From contig OY757921.1 in assembly GCA_963585895.1 (NCBI GenBank), positions 56,237,081-56,301,080 on the forward strand: a stretch of 64,000 nucleotides of DNA, given 5' to 3'. Of this stretch, positions 53,220 to 62,934 are shown piece by piece. How positions within the stretch are numbered: the stretch's first letter is position 1; each line of letters starts with the position of its first letter. The notes beneath the pieces are model-generated. The model saw nothing but the letters and a program-made list of their open reading frames with translations, had not been told where the DNA came from and ran no database searches. The position numbers were made by a program, and so were the translations under genes. The stretch is from Sepioteuthis lessoniana (lineage: Eukaryota; Mollusca; Cephalopoda; Myopsida; Loliginidae).

Positions 53220-53367
53220 ATTTTGGTAGTATGCGGTCTATCACATTGTTTCTCATACAGATAATATATCTCAAATAACGAGGTAGATCGCATACTACAA
53301 TAGCATCAGTAGATGATCCAATAATGCCACTATAGAGTGGCATTATTGGATCATCTACTGATGCTAT
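53220..53367. repeat. Nested inverted repeats with a perfect 32-bp hairpin
   Basis: Bases 53300-53331 and 53336-53367 are exact reverse complements, separated by the four bases ATAG. Just outside, 53222-53241 (TTTGGTAGTATGCGGTCTAT) and 53282-53299 (GGTAGATCGCATACTACA) form a second, imperfect inverted pair. Transcribed from either strand, the inner part would make a very stable stem-loop. It lies 2.4 kb before the VIT exon. Confidence 0.95.
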
Positions 53368-53374
53368 TTGTGTT

Positions 53375-54235
53375 TGCCTACCTTTTGCGAGAGCAATAGT
53401 GTTAATTATATCAAAGTTGGAATTCTAACGAACCAGCACATTTACATAAGCATTTTTTTTTTTTTTGGATTAAAATATTCAAGTGATATACTGAACCGCC
53501 AATGTGCATGTTATACATGACCTAGTTCCATTTTATTTTCAGATGTTTTAAAAAATACATATGCTAATGTCTACGCTTTACACAGTTTTACGTAACAGAA
53601 ACGCAATAGGTTAGAAATCGTCATATCTACAGTGAAACTTTGTTTGGATATGATGGTAAAATTTGAAATCTTTCCCAGATTTAATGAACTAAAAACATAA
53701 GAGCTTGGGAACTGCAGAGAAGTGAGAAAAGGCTAAAAGACAAAGGTTATACTCTCGGTGAGAAACTTTTGAGAAAGCCAGTGAGCGAACATGTGTTTTG
53801 CCTGCAATTTGGGTATCATATCGTTTTAAATATCAACATTTCAATTTTAGACACGAACAGATGGAAAAAGTACAAGGATATATTAAAAACATGTAAAGAC
53901 CTTGTTACAAAACTGAAACAGTGCTTCATGGTATATGGAATTATTTTATCATAGCTTATCACATTCAGGAATGACGATATAAAGAATATCACAGATTTTA
54001 ATGAATACGAGATTTTTCGAAGAAAACTATTTTAAACTAACCCTAAACAATAGATAAAATTTTAAAGTATTTGGTTTACAATATATGTTACATTTTAAAT
54101 CTAACAAATAGTCAAAAATACAAGTTAAAAATTCGTTTTATTTTGTCTGACTTTAAATATTAAAAAGTCTTGTTGATTTTTAATGTTAAAAATTTCCTAA
54201 CTCTAAAATAACAATTTTCTTATGAATTTTTTTCC
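53375..54235. other. AT-rich sequence
   Basis: No gene or repeat family recognised. A 61-codon frame at 53769-53954 has no known motif. Confidence 0.45.
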
Positions 54236-54239
54236 ATTC

Positions 54240-54690
54240 CAAAGTATCGAATCCGACTTAACCGTATGTATCTTGTGTATAAACCGACCTTTAATTAATA
54301 ATAATAAAATCATTAATTTATGGAATTTTGCTTTTGAAGTTAAATATTGCTTCTTGTGTTTCTTATATCTGAATTTCAACCGAAAAAATATTACTTGTGT
54401 ATAGGTAAACCCTTAATTTTTGTCATGAAATCATTGATATATGGAATTGATTTTTTTAATTAATGGGCTGCTCCGAATCCTTCCTATTATGTTTATATTA
54501 CAACCACACGAAATTATTACTCGTGTATCAGTCGACATTTGATGGTAATGAAATAATTCATTCATGAATTTCATTTTATAACCCAAGGGTTGTTCCGAGT
54601 CCTTTCGATTATGTTTTAATTACTTACAAAATTAATACTCGTATATGAGTCGACTTGAACATTATTACCATAAAAAATTATGGTTTATAT
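54240..54690. repeat. Diverged tandem repeat, about 118-126 bp unit
   Basis: Four units are anchored by CTTGTGTATAAACCGACC (54272), CTTGTGTATAGGTAAACC (54394), CTCGTGTATCAGTCGACA (54520) and CTCGTATATGAGTCGACT (54638), spaced 122, 126 and 118 bases. Between anchors each unit has AATGAAAT-ATTCATTTATGGAATTT-like, GGGTTGTTCCGAGTCCTTTC-like and TATGTTTTAATTAC-like blocks. The units are well diverged, so this is an old satellite-like array. Confidence 0.85.
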
Positions 54691-54699
54691 GTATGTTTA

Positions 54700-55475
54700 T
54701 GCCAATTCTTTGACAAAAAGCTTGATCTTGAAATACCCCCACCATACCCTGTATATAATTTATATATAAATGGTAAATAATTGAAAATGTTAGATTTTTA
54801 TTAAAACATTTTCAACAAAAATTGCGAAAGCGCTTCCAGTTGGCTACAGTATTTTTTTTAAATTGACTGTTTACAATGAAACCCTTCATGGACGGCAACA
54901 GTCTTCTAACATAGAGAATTTCCTTCTCGGTATATAAATCTGGTTTTGGAAGAGGTGGAGAATTTTCCTGAAGTCGTAACTTAAGTCGTACTTTCGCTAA
55001 ATAGAATTATAAAACACTCATTTTCATTCTATTACCGAATTCATGGAGACAAGTTAAGGTTGTTGTATGTTTTGTATTGAACTATTGGGTTATCTCTGGG
55101 CCTGTGGTTATTGAATTTCAACTACGACTTGAAGAGTTTGATGGTCGATTGTAGTCGGTCGTCAAACACAAAAGAAATATTTGAGAATAGGATTCCCCAA
55201 CAGAAATTGTATAAATCAGCGATGACATTTCCAGATACATTAAACTTTATTTCTGTAAACGGTGCAAATAACTGTCACCGCTTTCGAAGCTAATAAACCC
55301 TTTTAGAACAAGTGAAGTATACAGTGTCAAAATGGGTTTCATCTCCATTCATTTTACGAGCTACAGATTTTCAAAAATTATCCAACTTAGCATCAAATAT
55401 TCCTGAAAGAAAAAAGGAAAATCCAGAAAACTAATTTATATGCATATATCATAATAAAACAAATGACTGAACTTT
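54700..55475. other. AT-rich intronic sequence
   Basis: A 60-codon plus frame at 55111-55293 has no recognised feature or splice-supported homology. No gene called. Confidence 0.45.
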
Positions 55476-55478
55476 CGG

Positions 55479-55509
<31 letters not shown>

Positions 55510-55516
55510 AACTGCA

Positions 55517-55557
<41 letters not shown>

Positions 55558-55558
55558 A
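55479..55558. repeat. (GAAA)n and (ATAG)n microsatellites
   Basis: About eight GAAA units then a short spacer and ten ATAG units, 210 bases before the VIT exon. Confidence 0.95.
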
Positions 55559-55768
55559 AAGCAATTCGTTATATGTCACAACATTTGCAAACTCTCTAAG
55601 TAGAAACTATATTTTCTTACGTTTCTATCTTCTCTGGTAAAAGCTCATCAGACATAATCCACGAATGAAAAATCATTTAAACTTTGCTTCTTTCTTTTTA
55701 GTTATATTTTAATTGAATCAATTTGAACAACGAATATTGAGCCTGTTCCTTATCTCTTCTTTTTATAG

Positions 55769-55923
55769 GGGACGATCAAATACCTGCACATCTCATCTTT
55801 AACCGTGTACCGTTTCAGCACTGTCAAGATTTCTAGCCGCATCCAAAACGATGGAACCATTAGAGACAAACTTGTCTTTCAGGTGTCGCTGCCCAATGAT
55901 GCATTCGTCACTGGATTTTCAAT
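55769..55923 (+). CDS. Coding exon 2, N-terminal half of a VIT domain (ITIH-like)
   Basis: The 155-base exon encodes about 51 residues beginning GTIKYLHISSLTVYRFSTVK, then ISSRIQNDGTIRDKLVFQVS, then LPNDAFVTGFS. The pattern R-F-x6-SR-x2-N-x9-F-x3-LP-x2-AF-x-T-x-FSM is that of the VIT domain of inter-alpha-trypsin inhibitor heavy chains, where vertebrate members end ELPKKAFITNFSM. These are secreted proteins with a VIT domain followed by a von Willebrand factor A domain; the VIT domain precedes the VWA domain that can bind metal and partners. The exon has a strong 3' splice site (polypyrimidine then ATAG|GGG) and a consensus 5' splice site (CAAT|GTAAGT). It starts in phase 0 and ends in phase 2, splitting the Met codon AT|G. 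No other exon of the gene was found within the window. Other VIT proteins (VWA5-like, PARP4-like) are less likely because they lack a signal peptide. Confidence 0.85.
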
Positions 55924-55929
55924 GTAAGT

Positions 55930-56030
55930 TCACTTGATTTCAATTCAAATCGGATGAATCTAAATCTATATTCAAGCATTTCGGGAATATAGTTTAAGCC
56001 TATTTTGGTAATAGAAAGTAAATGTTGGTG
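55930..56030 (+). other. Start of the next intron
   Basis: The sequence after GTAAGT at 55924 has no open frame of note. The next exon must start in a way that completes AT|G. I scanned to 64000 for a VIT continuation (G-K-Y-G-V-x-E-K-like) and found none. Confidence 0.5.
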
Positions 56031-56033
56031 CTT

Positions 56034-56317
56034 CAGAGGCGCACTTAGTGCAACGGTTATCATCATAGAAAATGGAATCGTCGACCTAAATTCAAATTCT
56101 GGACGAGGCTGTTTGCATTTCTCATCGTTTTGATTCCCTTGTGAAAAGGTATGAATCGATTTGTTGTCTTCCTATCTATGGGCAAATAGCAGAGTAAACT
56201 GGGTTCTTCAGCCTTGAATAAGCAACCAGTCTAGAAGGAAAACTCGGCTTTACTCCGCTTAAAATCAGACCTTGAGTCACATCCTGCTCATGGTGGAGGG
56301 GTTGGGTAAATACATAC
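56034..56317 (+). mobile_element. SINE-A
   Basis: AGAGGCGCACTTAGTGCAAC (A-box-like), AAAATGGAATCGTCGACC, AAATTCAAATTCTGGACGAG (B box), CTATGGGCAAATAGCAGAGT, AGCAACCAGTCTAGAAGG and CATCCTGCTCATGGTGGAGG, ending GGTTGGGTAAATACATAC. It lies 110 bases after the VIT exon in the same orientation. Confidence 0.9.
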
Positions 56318-56465
56318 AGTAGATTTTAATAGTAAACAAGTGAATAGACTGGAAAATTGTGATATTATTGGGTTTCTCTCAAAGTTGAAAAAATGACGAA
56401 GAATGTTGAAACGCAGTTGAGTGATCAATTGAAGTGGAGTCTTCGGAAACAAAACATATGAATTA

Positions 56466-56467
<2 letters not shown>

Positions 56468-56533
<66 letters not shown>
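56468..56533. repeat. (AT)n microsatellite
   Basis: About 65 bases of alternating AT. Confidence 0.97.
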
Positions 56534-56535
<2 letters not shown>

Positions 56536-56539
56536 ACTT

Positions 56540-56995
56540 ATTTTATACTTACTCTACATCTCACTTAATCATTTTTTCACCAAAAAAGGAAGAAATATTA
56601 ATCTGAAAATTTCTTAAGAAAATTTCTGTACTCAAACTGTGTTGTGCATTAAAAAATAGAAATATAAGGAATTGACGATAGTTAAAAACGAAAGGATACT
56701 TTTCGGACAGTACAGCTCTTGGATATATGCAAACATTGAAAATATATAAACACTGGTGGACGGAAAAGTTCATAGGCGTAAAAGTTCATATGATGACATC
56801 ATATTTGCTGTTTATTACTTTTTTTACCAATGGGATCCAAGTACAACATCAATAGAAAAAGTGCGTGGGCCTCAAAGGAGACTATACTAAAAATAAACCT
56901 CATTTGGTCACATTCCTTTGTCAAACTATGAACTTTTCAGAATTACGAATCCTGATGTCTCGTTGTTTGCGTTCTCTTTCTTTTCTAAATAATCG
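56540..56995. other. AT-rich sequence
   Basis: No gene recognised; a 70-codon minus frame at 56561-56773 has no motif. Confidence 0.45.
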
Positions 56996-56999
56996 AGCT

Positions 57000-57110
57000 G
57001 AGTTCAAACCGCATTCATACTAATGCCCATGGGGAAAAGAATAGCTTCACTTTTCACTACCACTACTCCAAGCTATGCATAAATAGTCAATCAATCTTGG
57101 CGTTCGGTAA
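57000..57110 (+). mobile_element. SINE-A fragment
   Basis: GCTGAGTTCAAACCGCATTC (B-box region), ACTAATGCCCATGGGGAAAA and AAGCTATGCATAAATAGTC correspond to the SINE-A middle. Both ends are lost. Confidence 0.65.
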
Positions 57111-57137
57111 GTCAGATCAGGGATTGTCCTTTACTGC

Positions 57138-57222
57138 TGGTAACATGTAAATCAGTATTGTAACATATAAATCAGTAAATCTATCATAACATGTAAATCA
57201 GTATCGTAACATGTAAATCAGT
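57138..57222. repeat. Tandem repeat with a 20/36-base rhythm
   Basis: GTAACATGTAAATCAGTA occurs four times (about 57138, 57158, 57186 and 57206). Two of them are followed by AATCTATC or AATTTATC, giving a larger unit present twice. Confidence 0.9.
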
Positions 57223-57359
57223 AAATTTATCGCCAATAACCTCCATTATCATGAAAGATGCTATGAAGACGAATGACTTGGCATCTCGACCACCTAATGT
57301 GCAATGGTAAACCTCATCATAATGATGGCAACTTTGTGAAAGATTTTTTCTAAATCTCC

Positions 57360-57590
57360 AGCATGGCGTAGGGGCTAACTTGCTGGACAGTGACATTGTA
57401 TTAAGTGCGTTTCAACTCCAATCACGCTATTACGTTCGTTTTCGGACTAATACCCTTGAGAAAGGTATAAAATCCCTTATCTCCCCAGCTATGGGTTAGA
57501 TAGTACCACTACTATCTTTCTAAAAAAATAACTCTGCTATTAGATAAAGGTTGAAATGCCATTAAAGAAAGCGATACAAAACCATAATTA
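57360..57590 (+). mobile_element. SINE-B
   Basis: CAGCATGGCGTAGGGGCTAA (A-box-like), TTGCTGGACAGTGACAT, CGTTTCAACTCCAATC (degraded B box), ACGTTCGTTTTCGGACTAAT, CAGCTATGGGTTAGATAG and AGGTTGAAATGCCATTAAAG. Sense orientation relative to the gene. Confidence 0.85.
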
Positions 57591-57594
57591 GCAC

Positions 57595-58480
57595 GTTAAT
57601 AAAAATTATTCAAATCATCAAAAATCAGAAGTCAAAAAAACTGTGTTTATCTTATTTTCCTACACTTAAATGTTTTTTTCTGCAAAGAACATTTCTTATT
57701 TGGATGCGAACCACAGAAATTAATCTTAGTTGTGTGCAAAAGTTTTCTGCATTTTTTATTCAATTCAGTTTTCAGAAAAAAAATCGGTCGGAAAATTTGC
57801 CCAATAGGACTGCAAGTTTTATCAGTTAAAAATAAGGTCACATTCAATTTTACATAACCTATTTGCCCCTTTTTCCTCGAAAATTCTTTCTGGACTCAAA
57901 GAGAAATTTAAGAATACATTTATTTTAAAAGTCTGCATATACAAATTCCTTGAAGAAAGAAGATTGCTTTCTAATTAGAGATACATCTCTTTACAGAGAT
58001 ACTTCTCTTTTAAAAAATTTTCAGTAGTTACTTATTACAGATTTTTGTACAGTTAATTACTCCAATGCACATGATATCATTTAAGTGGGCGATAATCTAT
58101 TTTAAATAGACATCACACACAAAGAAATGTGCAGATAATATTTACACCTACATGTGTTTATTTACTGATGAAAAAATATCTAGACAAAGGAGTTTGCTTG
58201 TCGTAAGGAAACATTACCCAGTTGACTTCCGGCACCAGGGATCAGTTTTCTAATTCAAGGGACTTGAATTTCAAGTAAGTTTAAGTTGCATTTGACTCAT
58301 TATATTTGTGGGCTTGTAAAATAAGTGGTGTTCAAAGGGTATAGATTCGTATAAGCACGCTCTTGCCAAAATAATTGACAACCATTGACAAAAAGGAAGT
58401 CATTCATATATAACAATTTAATCAATTTTCATAATGTTTTATCATGAAAGACCACTCTATTTGTGAGGCTTAAAATATGC
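57595..58480. other. AT-rich sequence
   Basis: No gene or named repeat recognised. Confidence 0.45.
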
Positions 58481-58483
58481 TAA

Positions 58484-59035
58484 CTGTATCCCCTGCCGAG
58501 AATAAAAACGCCAAAAAGGAGGTGTCCTGGGTATGAACAAAACTGCATCTGATTGTGTAGCTCCAGTTCAGGATATCTGAGGAATGTAAAGTACCCTTTA
58601 TTTGCAATTACTCCCAGGTTCACTTTGACCCGGAGCGGTAGTACCTTTAGAGTGGCATCAATAGGTTGAATAGATCCGTTTAAAAATTATTTGTATTTTA
58701 TAGGAATACCTAATACCATATAACTATAGATCATTTGTATTAAGAATAGTTAATGGAAGATATGATTGTTTACTAAGGATTATTTTTGCTAGTTACTTGA
58801 AGTCACATAACTGTGCAATCAAATGATTGAAGTAATTATTTGAAAATATAATCGCGCATGAATTATCAGTGAGATAAAAATACTCGATATCACATATCTG
58901 AGAACAAAAATCACCTAAGAAACAATTACCTCAAAATAAAAATATAAATGAACAGTGAACGCAATTCCCTACCTTCTAGGTATACAATAATGCTGGACGA
59001 GTTGACATGCCGTTAAAATCAGTCAATCAATCTAT
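58484..59035 (-). mobile_element. Family E repeat
   Basis: On the minus strand the head is CAACTCGTCCAGCATTATTG-like with GATTTTAACGGCATGTCAAC at about 59025. The body contains CGCTCCGGGTCAAAGTGAAC, CTGGGAGTAATTGCAAATAA, ATCAGATGCAGTTTTGTTC and CTCGGCAGGGGATACAG. Unrelated AT-rich sequence of about 280 bases separates head and body, more than in other copies. Confidence 0.75.
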
Positions 59036-59449
59036 TATATTTCTTCACTTTTTATGTCGGACCTAAATATCTCTTCAGAAAAACTTCCAGATCATTGGTG
59101 CTTGGAAAGAAATCAAATTTTTGTATTGAAGACACAAAAAGTTTTAATAGATCATCGTCATCATCAAAATTATCAATCAGCATCCTTTCACTGGGGCCGA
59201 CTACATACTATGCAAAGAGTTAAAACCCCATTTCAAAAATAATTCCTGGCTATATCACGTGGTGAGGCTCAAGTTCTAGAGACTGTGGAGTCACTTCTTT
59301 GTTAACATTACTCCTAGGTCCACTGTGACCATGACGAAATTCACCAAGGTTTTGTTCATCCCTGGGAAAATCGAAAGAACTACAAATGAGCAAGGGTTTT
59401 TAATAGATGACGGTTCTTTATCGATGTAGATGTTGGATTTTCCTGTGTA
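59036..59449. other. Mixed repeat-derived sequence
   Basis: Contains TGGAGTCACTTCTTTGTTAA and CATTACTCCTAGGTCCACTG at 59286-59325, a further minus-strand scrap of the family E body. A 62-codon plus frame at 59054-59242 has no recognised domain. Confidence 0.5.
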
Positions 59450-59685
59450 AATGTATTTACCCAACCTCTCCGCACTACCAGGATCTGACACAAGGTCAAT
59501 TTTTAGCGAGGTTTAACTGGTTTTAATTCAGATTTTCCCTCTTCTTGGGGGGGGGAATAGATGAACGCATACCTTTCCCAAAGGGCATAAGCCATTCGTG
59601 AAATGTAAAAGAACCTCGGGCAAGATTTGAACTCATGTCATCGTATCCATTTCCTACAACGATATCCATTACACTATGAGCGACT
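59450..59685 (-). mobile_element. SINE-A, inverted
   Basis: Minus strand: TCGCTCATAGTGTAATGGAT, GGAAATGGATACGATGAC, ATGAGTTCAAATCTTGCCCG (B box), GCTTATGCCCTTTGGGAAAG and GACCTTGTGTCAGATCCTGG, ending GAGAGGTTGGGTAAATACA. It is opposite in orientation to the SINE-A at 56034-56317. Confidence 0.9.
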
Positions 59686-59757
59686 GCAGTTTCCTGTGTA
59701 TATACATATGAATTAGGTTGCGAAATATTCCTTAAATTGGTTCAAGGTCAGAACCAA

Positions 59758-59845
59758 TGGGTACCCAAGTGAGAGTTGAATTCACTTACAATGGTCTGTG
59801 ATCCTAGATTGCTTACCATTATGATACGTGAGGTACCCTATATAT
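59758..59845 (-). mobile_element. SINE-D
   Basis: GGGTACCCAAGTGAGAGTTG, AATTCACTTACAATGGTCTG, TAGATTGCTTACCATTATGA and TACGTGAGGTACCC match the SINE-D best copy in order. Confidence 0.65.
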
Positions 59846-59849
59846 ATGA

Positions 59850-60270
59850 GAAATGCATATAAGAATATGTCCGCGTGGTTATATGTGTAGGAGTCTGGGT
59901 ATGATATTAACACGTGCTTTACATTAATTGTTTTGTGTTGGTGTCTTTTCTACTTTCGAACGTGAACGTGTCAGATAAAAAAGAGATATCCGGCCAATCC
60001 AGAACGTATCGCATTATCATTATTCTGCTATTCTATTTGCTGGGAACATAAAACATGAAACTTCTAAGATAAAATTTTAAGATCAACGGAAATGTTTCAT
60101 GAAAAACGTACACACACATATGTACTACGTGTGTCTCAGTGGTGTACAATGGCTATAGTTACAGGGTGTGTTATCGTGCTGAATTTACAAGTCTGGCATA
60201 AGTACTGGTTTAAGGACTGCTAACATTAGGAACGATACCCGGGGCTAAAAATAAGCTGACTTAACCCTTG
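59850..60270. other. Unassigned sequence
   Basis: GTCTCAGTGGTGTACAATGG at 60132 resembles a SINE-A-type head but no B box follows. No gene seen. Confidence 0.4.
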
Positions 60271-60274
60271 TATA

Positions 60275-60835
60275 CACGTCCTGGGTAGGACACTAAACTA
60301 CATCTGATGGTGAAGCTCCAGTAATGCAGGAGATCTGGGAAATGTGGAATACGTCTTCGTTAGCATTACTCCCAGATCCTCTCTAACCCGGAATGGTAGT
60401 ACTTTTTAGGGTTCCACCTGTTTAAAAATCATTCGTATTCAATGGGACAGTTGGCAAACAAATTCTTTAAAAAAAAACAGAAAATACTGAAACATTTTTC
60501 ATAGAATGCAGATATTTAGTTCTAATTAGACAACAAATTTTCAAGGCAACTAATATGAAGAACCTATTTAAAAATATCGACATGGATGATGTTTTGTCTT
60601 TCTTGAGAGAAATAAAATCATACCAAAAATTATCAATCTAAACATAATTAATGCTATAGAATGTAATCATTAGAAAACAATCCCGGAGAATTTTGACATT
60701 ATCTTAAAATGAAAATAAATAAATAAACAAATACAAAAACTCTGAAGAAACAACAACAACAACAACAAAATATAAATATGAAGGCAAATCCCAAACCTCT
60801 ATGCCTAAAATAACCCTTGACAATTAATCGAGAAG
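60275..60835 (-). mobile_element. Family E repeat
   Basis: GTCCTGGGTAGGACACTAAA, CATCTGATGGTGAAGCTCCA, ATTACTCCCAGATCCTCTCT and CCGGAATGGTAGTACTTTTT form the inverted body. AAACCTCTATGCCTAAAATA and ACCCTTGACAATTAATCGAG near 60795-60830 form the head. Confidence 0.75.
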
Positions 60836-60839
60836 TTGA

Positions 60840-61875
60840 ATTTTTTTAAAGAATTTCTCCTGCGACACTTCGAAGCAAAGCAATTCTGATTCTTTTAGCT
60901 GGGATTATGGATAAGGAATCACTGCCCTATTACTATTTTTCATAGAAGAAAAATATATTGAGGGGGAAATAAAATTACGGCACCCTAAAGAACAATATCA
61001 ATATTGACCCAGCGGCAGTATATCCCTAGGGTTTGTTTGCTGTTGATACTCGGCTTATTTTGTAGCCCGTACACATATTGATCTGTATATGTGATTATTT
61101 ACTCTGATCCAGTTATATTATTTAGATGTTTAATCTTGATTAAATCGCAACACATATTCAATGTATTGCAATTTTATTTACCCTCAGTGTATTTGCATAA
61201 AAAACTTTTTGATCCATTAATAATGAGATAGTTTTGCATTGAAAAAAACATGCAGGGATCTTTAAGAACTTTTTTTCATAGTCCCATGAGTCCAGTATTT
61301 AAAACATATTATAATAAAAAAAAAGAAATAATCATTACTCAGCAAAATTTGTTCATTTTATTTATTTATCATCTATAATCTGAATTGGATTATTATAAGG
61401 TTATTTTTGTTTCTTTGTTTCAGTTTAACAACAGAATCGTTTTACATGAAAAGTTTTCAATTTAGCCATAGACAAATGAAAACAATGTCTTCTTTGTTAT
61501 AGTTCTTTATAACAACAGTTCATTTTATAATTAAAATGTTTTATATTTTGTGTGTTACTATCACTTCCTCAAAAAATAAATCTTTCGTTTTATTTTTATT
61601 TATTCGTTGCACAAGAATCGTATGTGCCTGCGTGCAAGCCCAGAGCATTAGATCATACATCAAGATTTTTCAATTTATTACACTGAGACTTTAACATTAT
61701 CACTAATTGTTAGCAGTTGTATTTTTTATCTAAAGTGTTCACTATATAATGATTGTCAGCTGTATAATTATCGGTCATTCTAAGTAATAGTCACTGTTGA
61801 TTTAAAGACATTGACAATGAAAAAGATTATTTTTTGCAAATACCTTTTCCATTATTAGACTACAAACACTCAGAC
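60840..61875. other. AT-rich intronic sequence
   Basis: No gene or repeat family recognised. Confidence 0.45.
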
Positions 61876-61876
61876 A

Positions 61877-61915
61877 CGTTAACGGTAATGGTTAACGCCG
61901 TGGGAAATGGAATTG
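61877..61915 (+). mobile_element. SINE-A head scrap
   Basis: CACGTTAACGGTAATGGTTA and CGCCGTGGGAAATGGAATTG only. It is immediately followed by a family E head. Confidence 0.5.
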
Positions 61916-61919
61916 GTGA

Positions 61920-62270
61920 ACCGATTGATTGATTGATTGATTAATTTTAACGGTATGTCAAACCGTCTAGGTTTATTTCATGCCTAGAGGTTTGGGAACT
62001 ACATGTTTTGTGCAGTTGCTTCTTTTTACAGTCAGTTCAATCTAATTCGAATAATTCTCAAATAAATCTATTTAACCCAAAGATGGAACCCTTACAGGTG
62101 CATCCACTCTGGGTCAGAGTGAATCTAAGAGTATTGGCAATGATGTATACTCCACTCTTTCCAGATCTTCAGAACTGGAAACTCACAGTTTAATGTCATA
62201 CTAAGGACACCCTTTTTTAGTGTGTCTTACCACTCGACAGGTGGTAAGTTCAGAGTATTCTAAATTTGGT
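61920..62270 (+). mobile_element. Family E repeat, full-length form
   Basis: Head GATTGATTGATTGATTAATT, ACGGTATGTCAAACCGTCTA and AGAGGTTTGGGAACT. Body AAAGATGGAACCCTTACAGG, CACTCTGGGTCAGAGTGAAT and TTTAATGTCATACTAAGGAC. End module CTCGACAGGTGGTAAGTTCA. A SINE-A follows directly. Confidence 0.8.
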
Positions 62271-62274
62271 TAAT

Positions 62275-62480
62275 AGAGCGTTCGGCGATCCGAATTCAAA
62301 TCCTGGACAAGGCTGTTTGCGTAACACTTGATGCTAAAGTCCTTGGGAAATCATGAATCTGCCTGTTCTCTCCCACTCCCCACAGTAGCCTGGTTTCTTT
62401 AGCTTTGGTTTAGCAACCAGTCTAGAAGAAGGAAGACTAAATTCAAACCAGCATTACTCCACTTGGCCTGGGTAATAATA
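62275..62480 (+). mobile_element. SINE-A
   Basis: TTCGGCGATCCGAATTCAAA, TCCTGGACAAGGCTGTTTGC, GATGCTAAAGTCCTTGGGAA, TTTAGCAACCAGTCTAGAAG and AAATTCAAACCAGC. The extreme head is lost at the junction with family E. Confidence 0.85.
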
Positions 62481-62659
62481 CAAACGATAATGTAACCACA
62501 CACACACACATGCAAACACGAGGTTGTACCCTAAAGAAGAAATTTAAATATTGTGCAAATACTGGACATAGTTTCAAGTTGCGTCGCTCGGTGTCACACG
62601 TCAACATCATTCTGATCCAGACATCAACATGGGGATGGTTCTGGATTGATTGCTATTTG

Positions 62660-62930
62660 CAAGTATTTACCCAATCCCACCCCCAAGAGCAAGATGCGAA
62701 AAAATGTCAATTTTTAATTGAGATAAAATAGATTTTTACTCAGGATTTTCCTGACCAAGGCCAAAAAAACAGTCTATCCTACTATTTACACGTAGCTGGT
62801 GGCAGAAGAAACGAATTCCTACCTTTCCCAAGGGTGTGAGTCCGAAGCGAAATCCAAACTGCCTCGTCCAGGATTTGAACTCGGGTCGTTAATTCCATTT
62901 CCTAAAACCATTTCACTTAGAACGCCTCCT
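62660..62930 (-). mobile_element. SINE-A, inverted
   Basis: Minus strand: GGAGGCGTTCTAAGTGAAAT, GGAAATGGAATTAACGACC, CGAGTTCAAATCCTGGACGA (B box), GGACTCACACCCTTGGGAAA and AGGAAAATCCTGAGTAAAAA, ending GGGTGGGATTGGGTAAATAC. Together with 62275-62480 it forms a converging inverted pair. Confidence 0.9.
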
Positions 62931-62934
62931 TTAA

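Larger units (their letters stand above)
7751..55768 (+). other. Putative first intron of the ITIH-like gene, about 48 kb
   Basis: It runs from the GT at 7751 to the AG at 55767-55768, which is preceded by a good pyrimidine tract (CTTATCTCTTCTTTTTATAG). It holds almost all the transposons, SINEs and microsatellites of the window, listed separately. That exons 1 and 2 belong to one transcript rests on phase, strand, order and domain logic, not on transcript evidence. Confidence 0.5.

Noticed and set aside
58000-62030. Exon candidates at CTTTACAG (57997) and TTTTTACAG (62030)
   Set aside because: Translation in the frame completing AT|G soon meets stops and has no VIT similarity.
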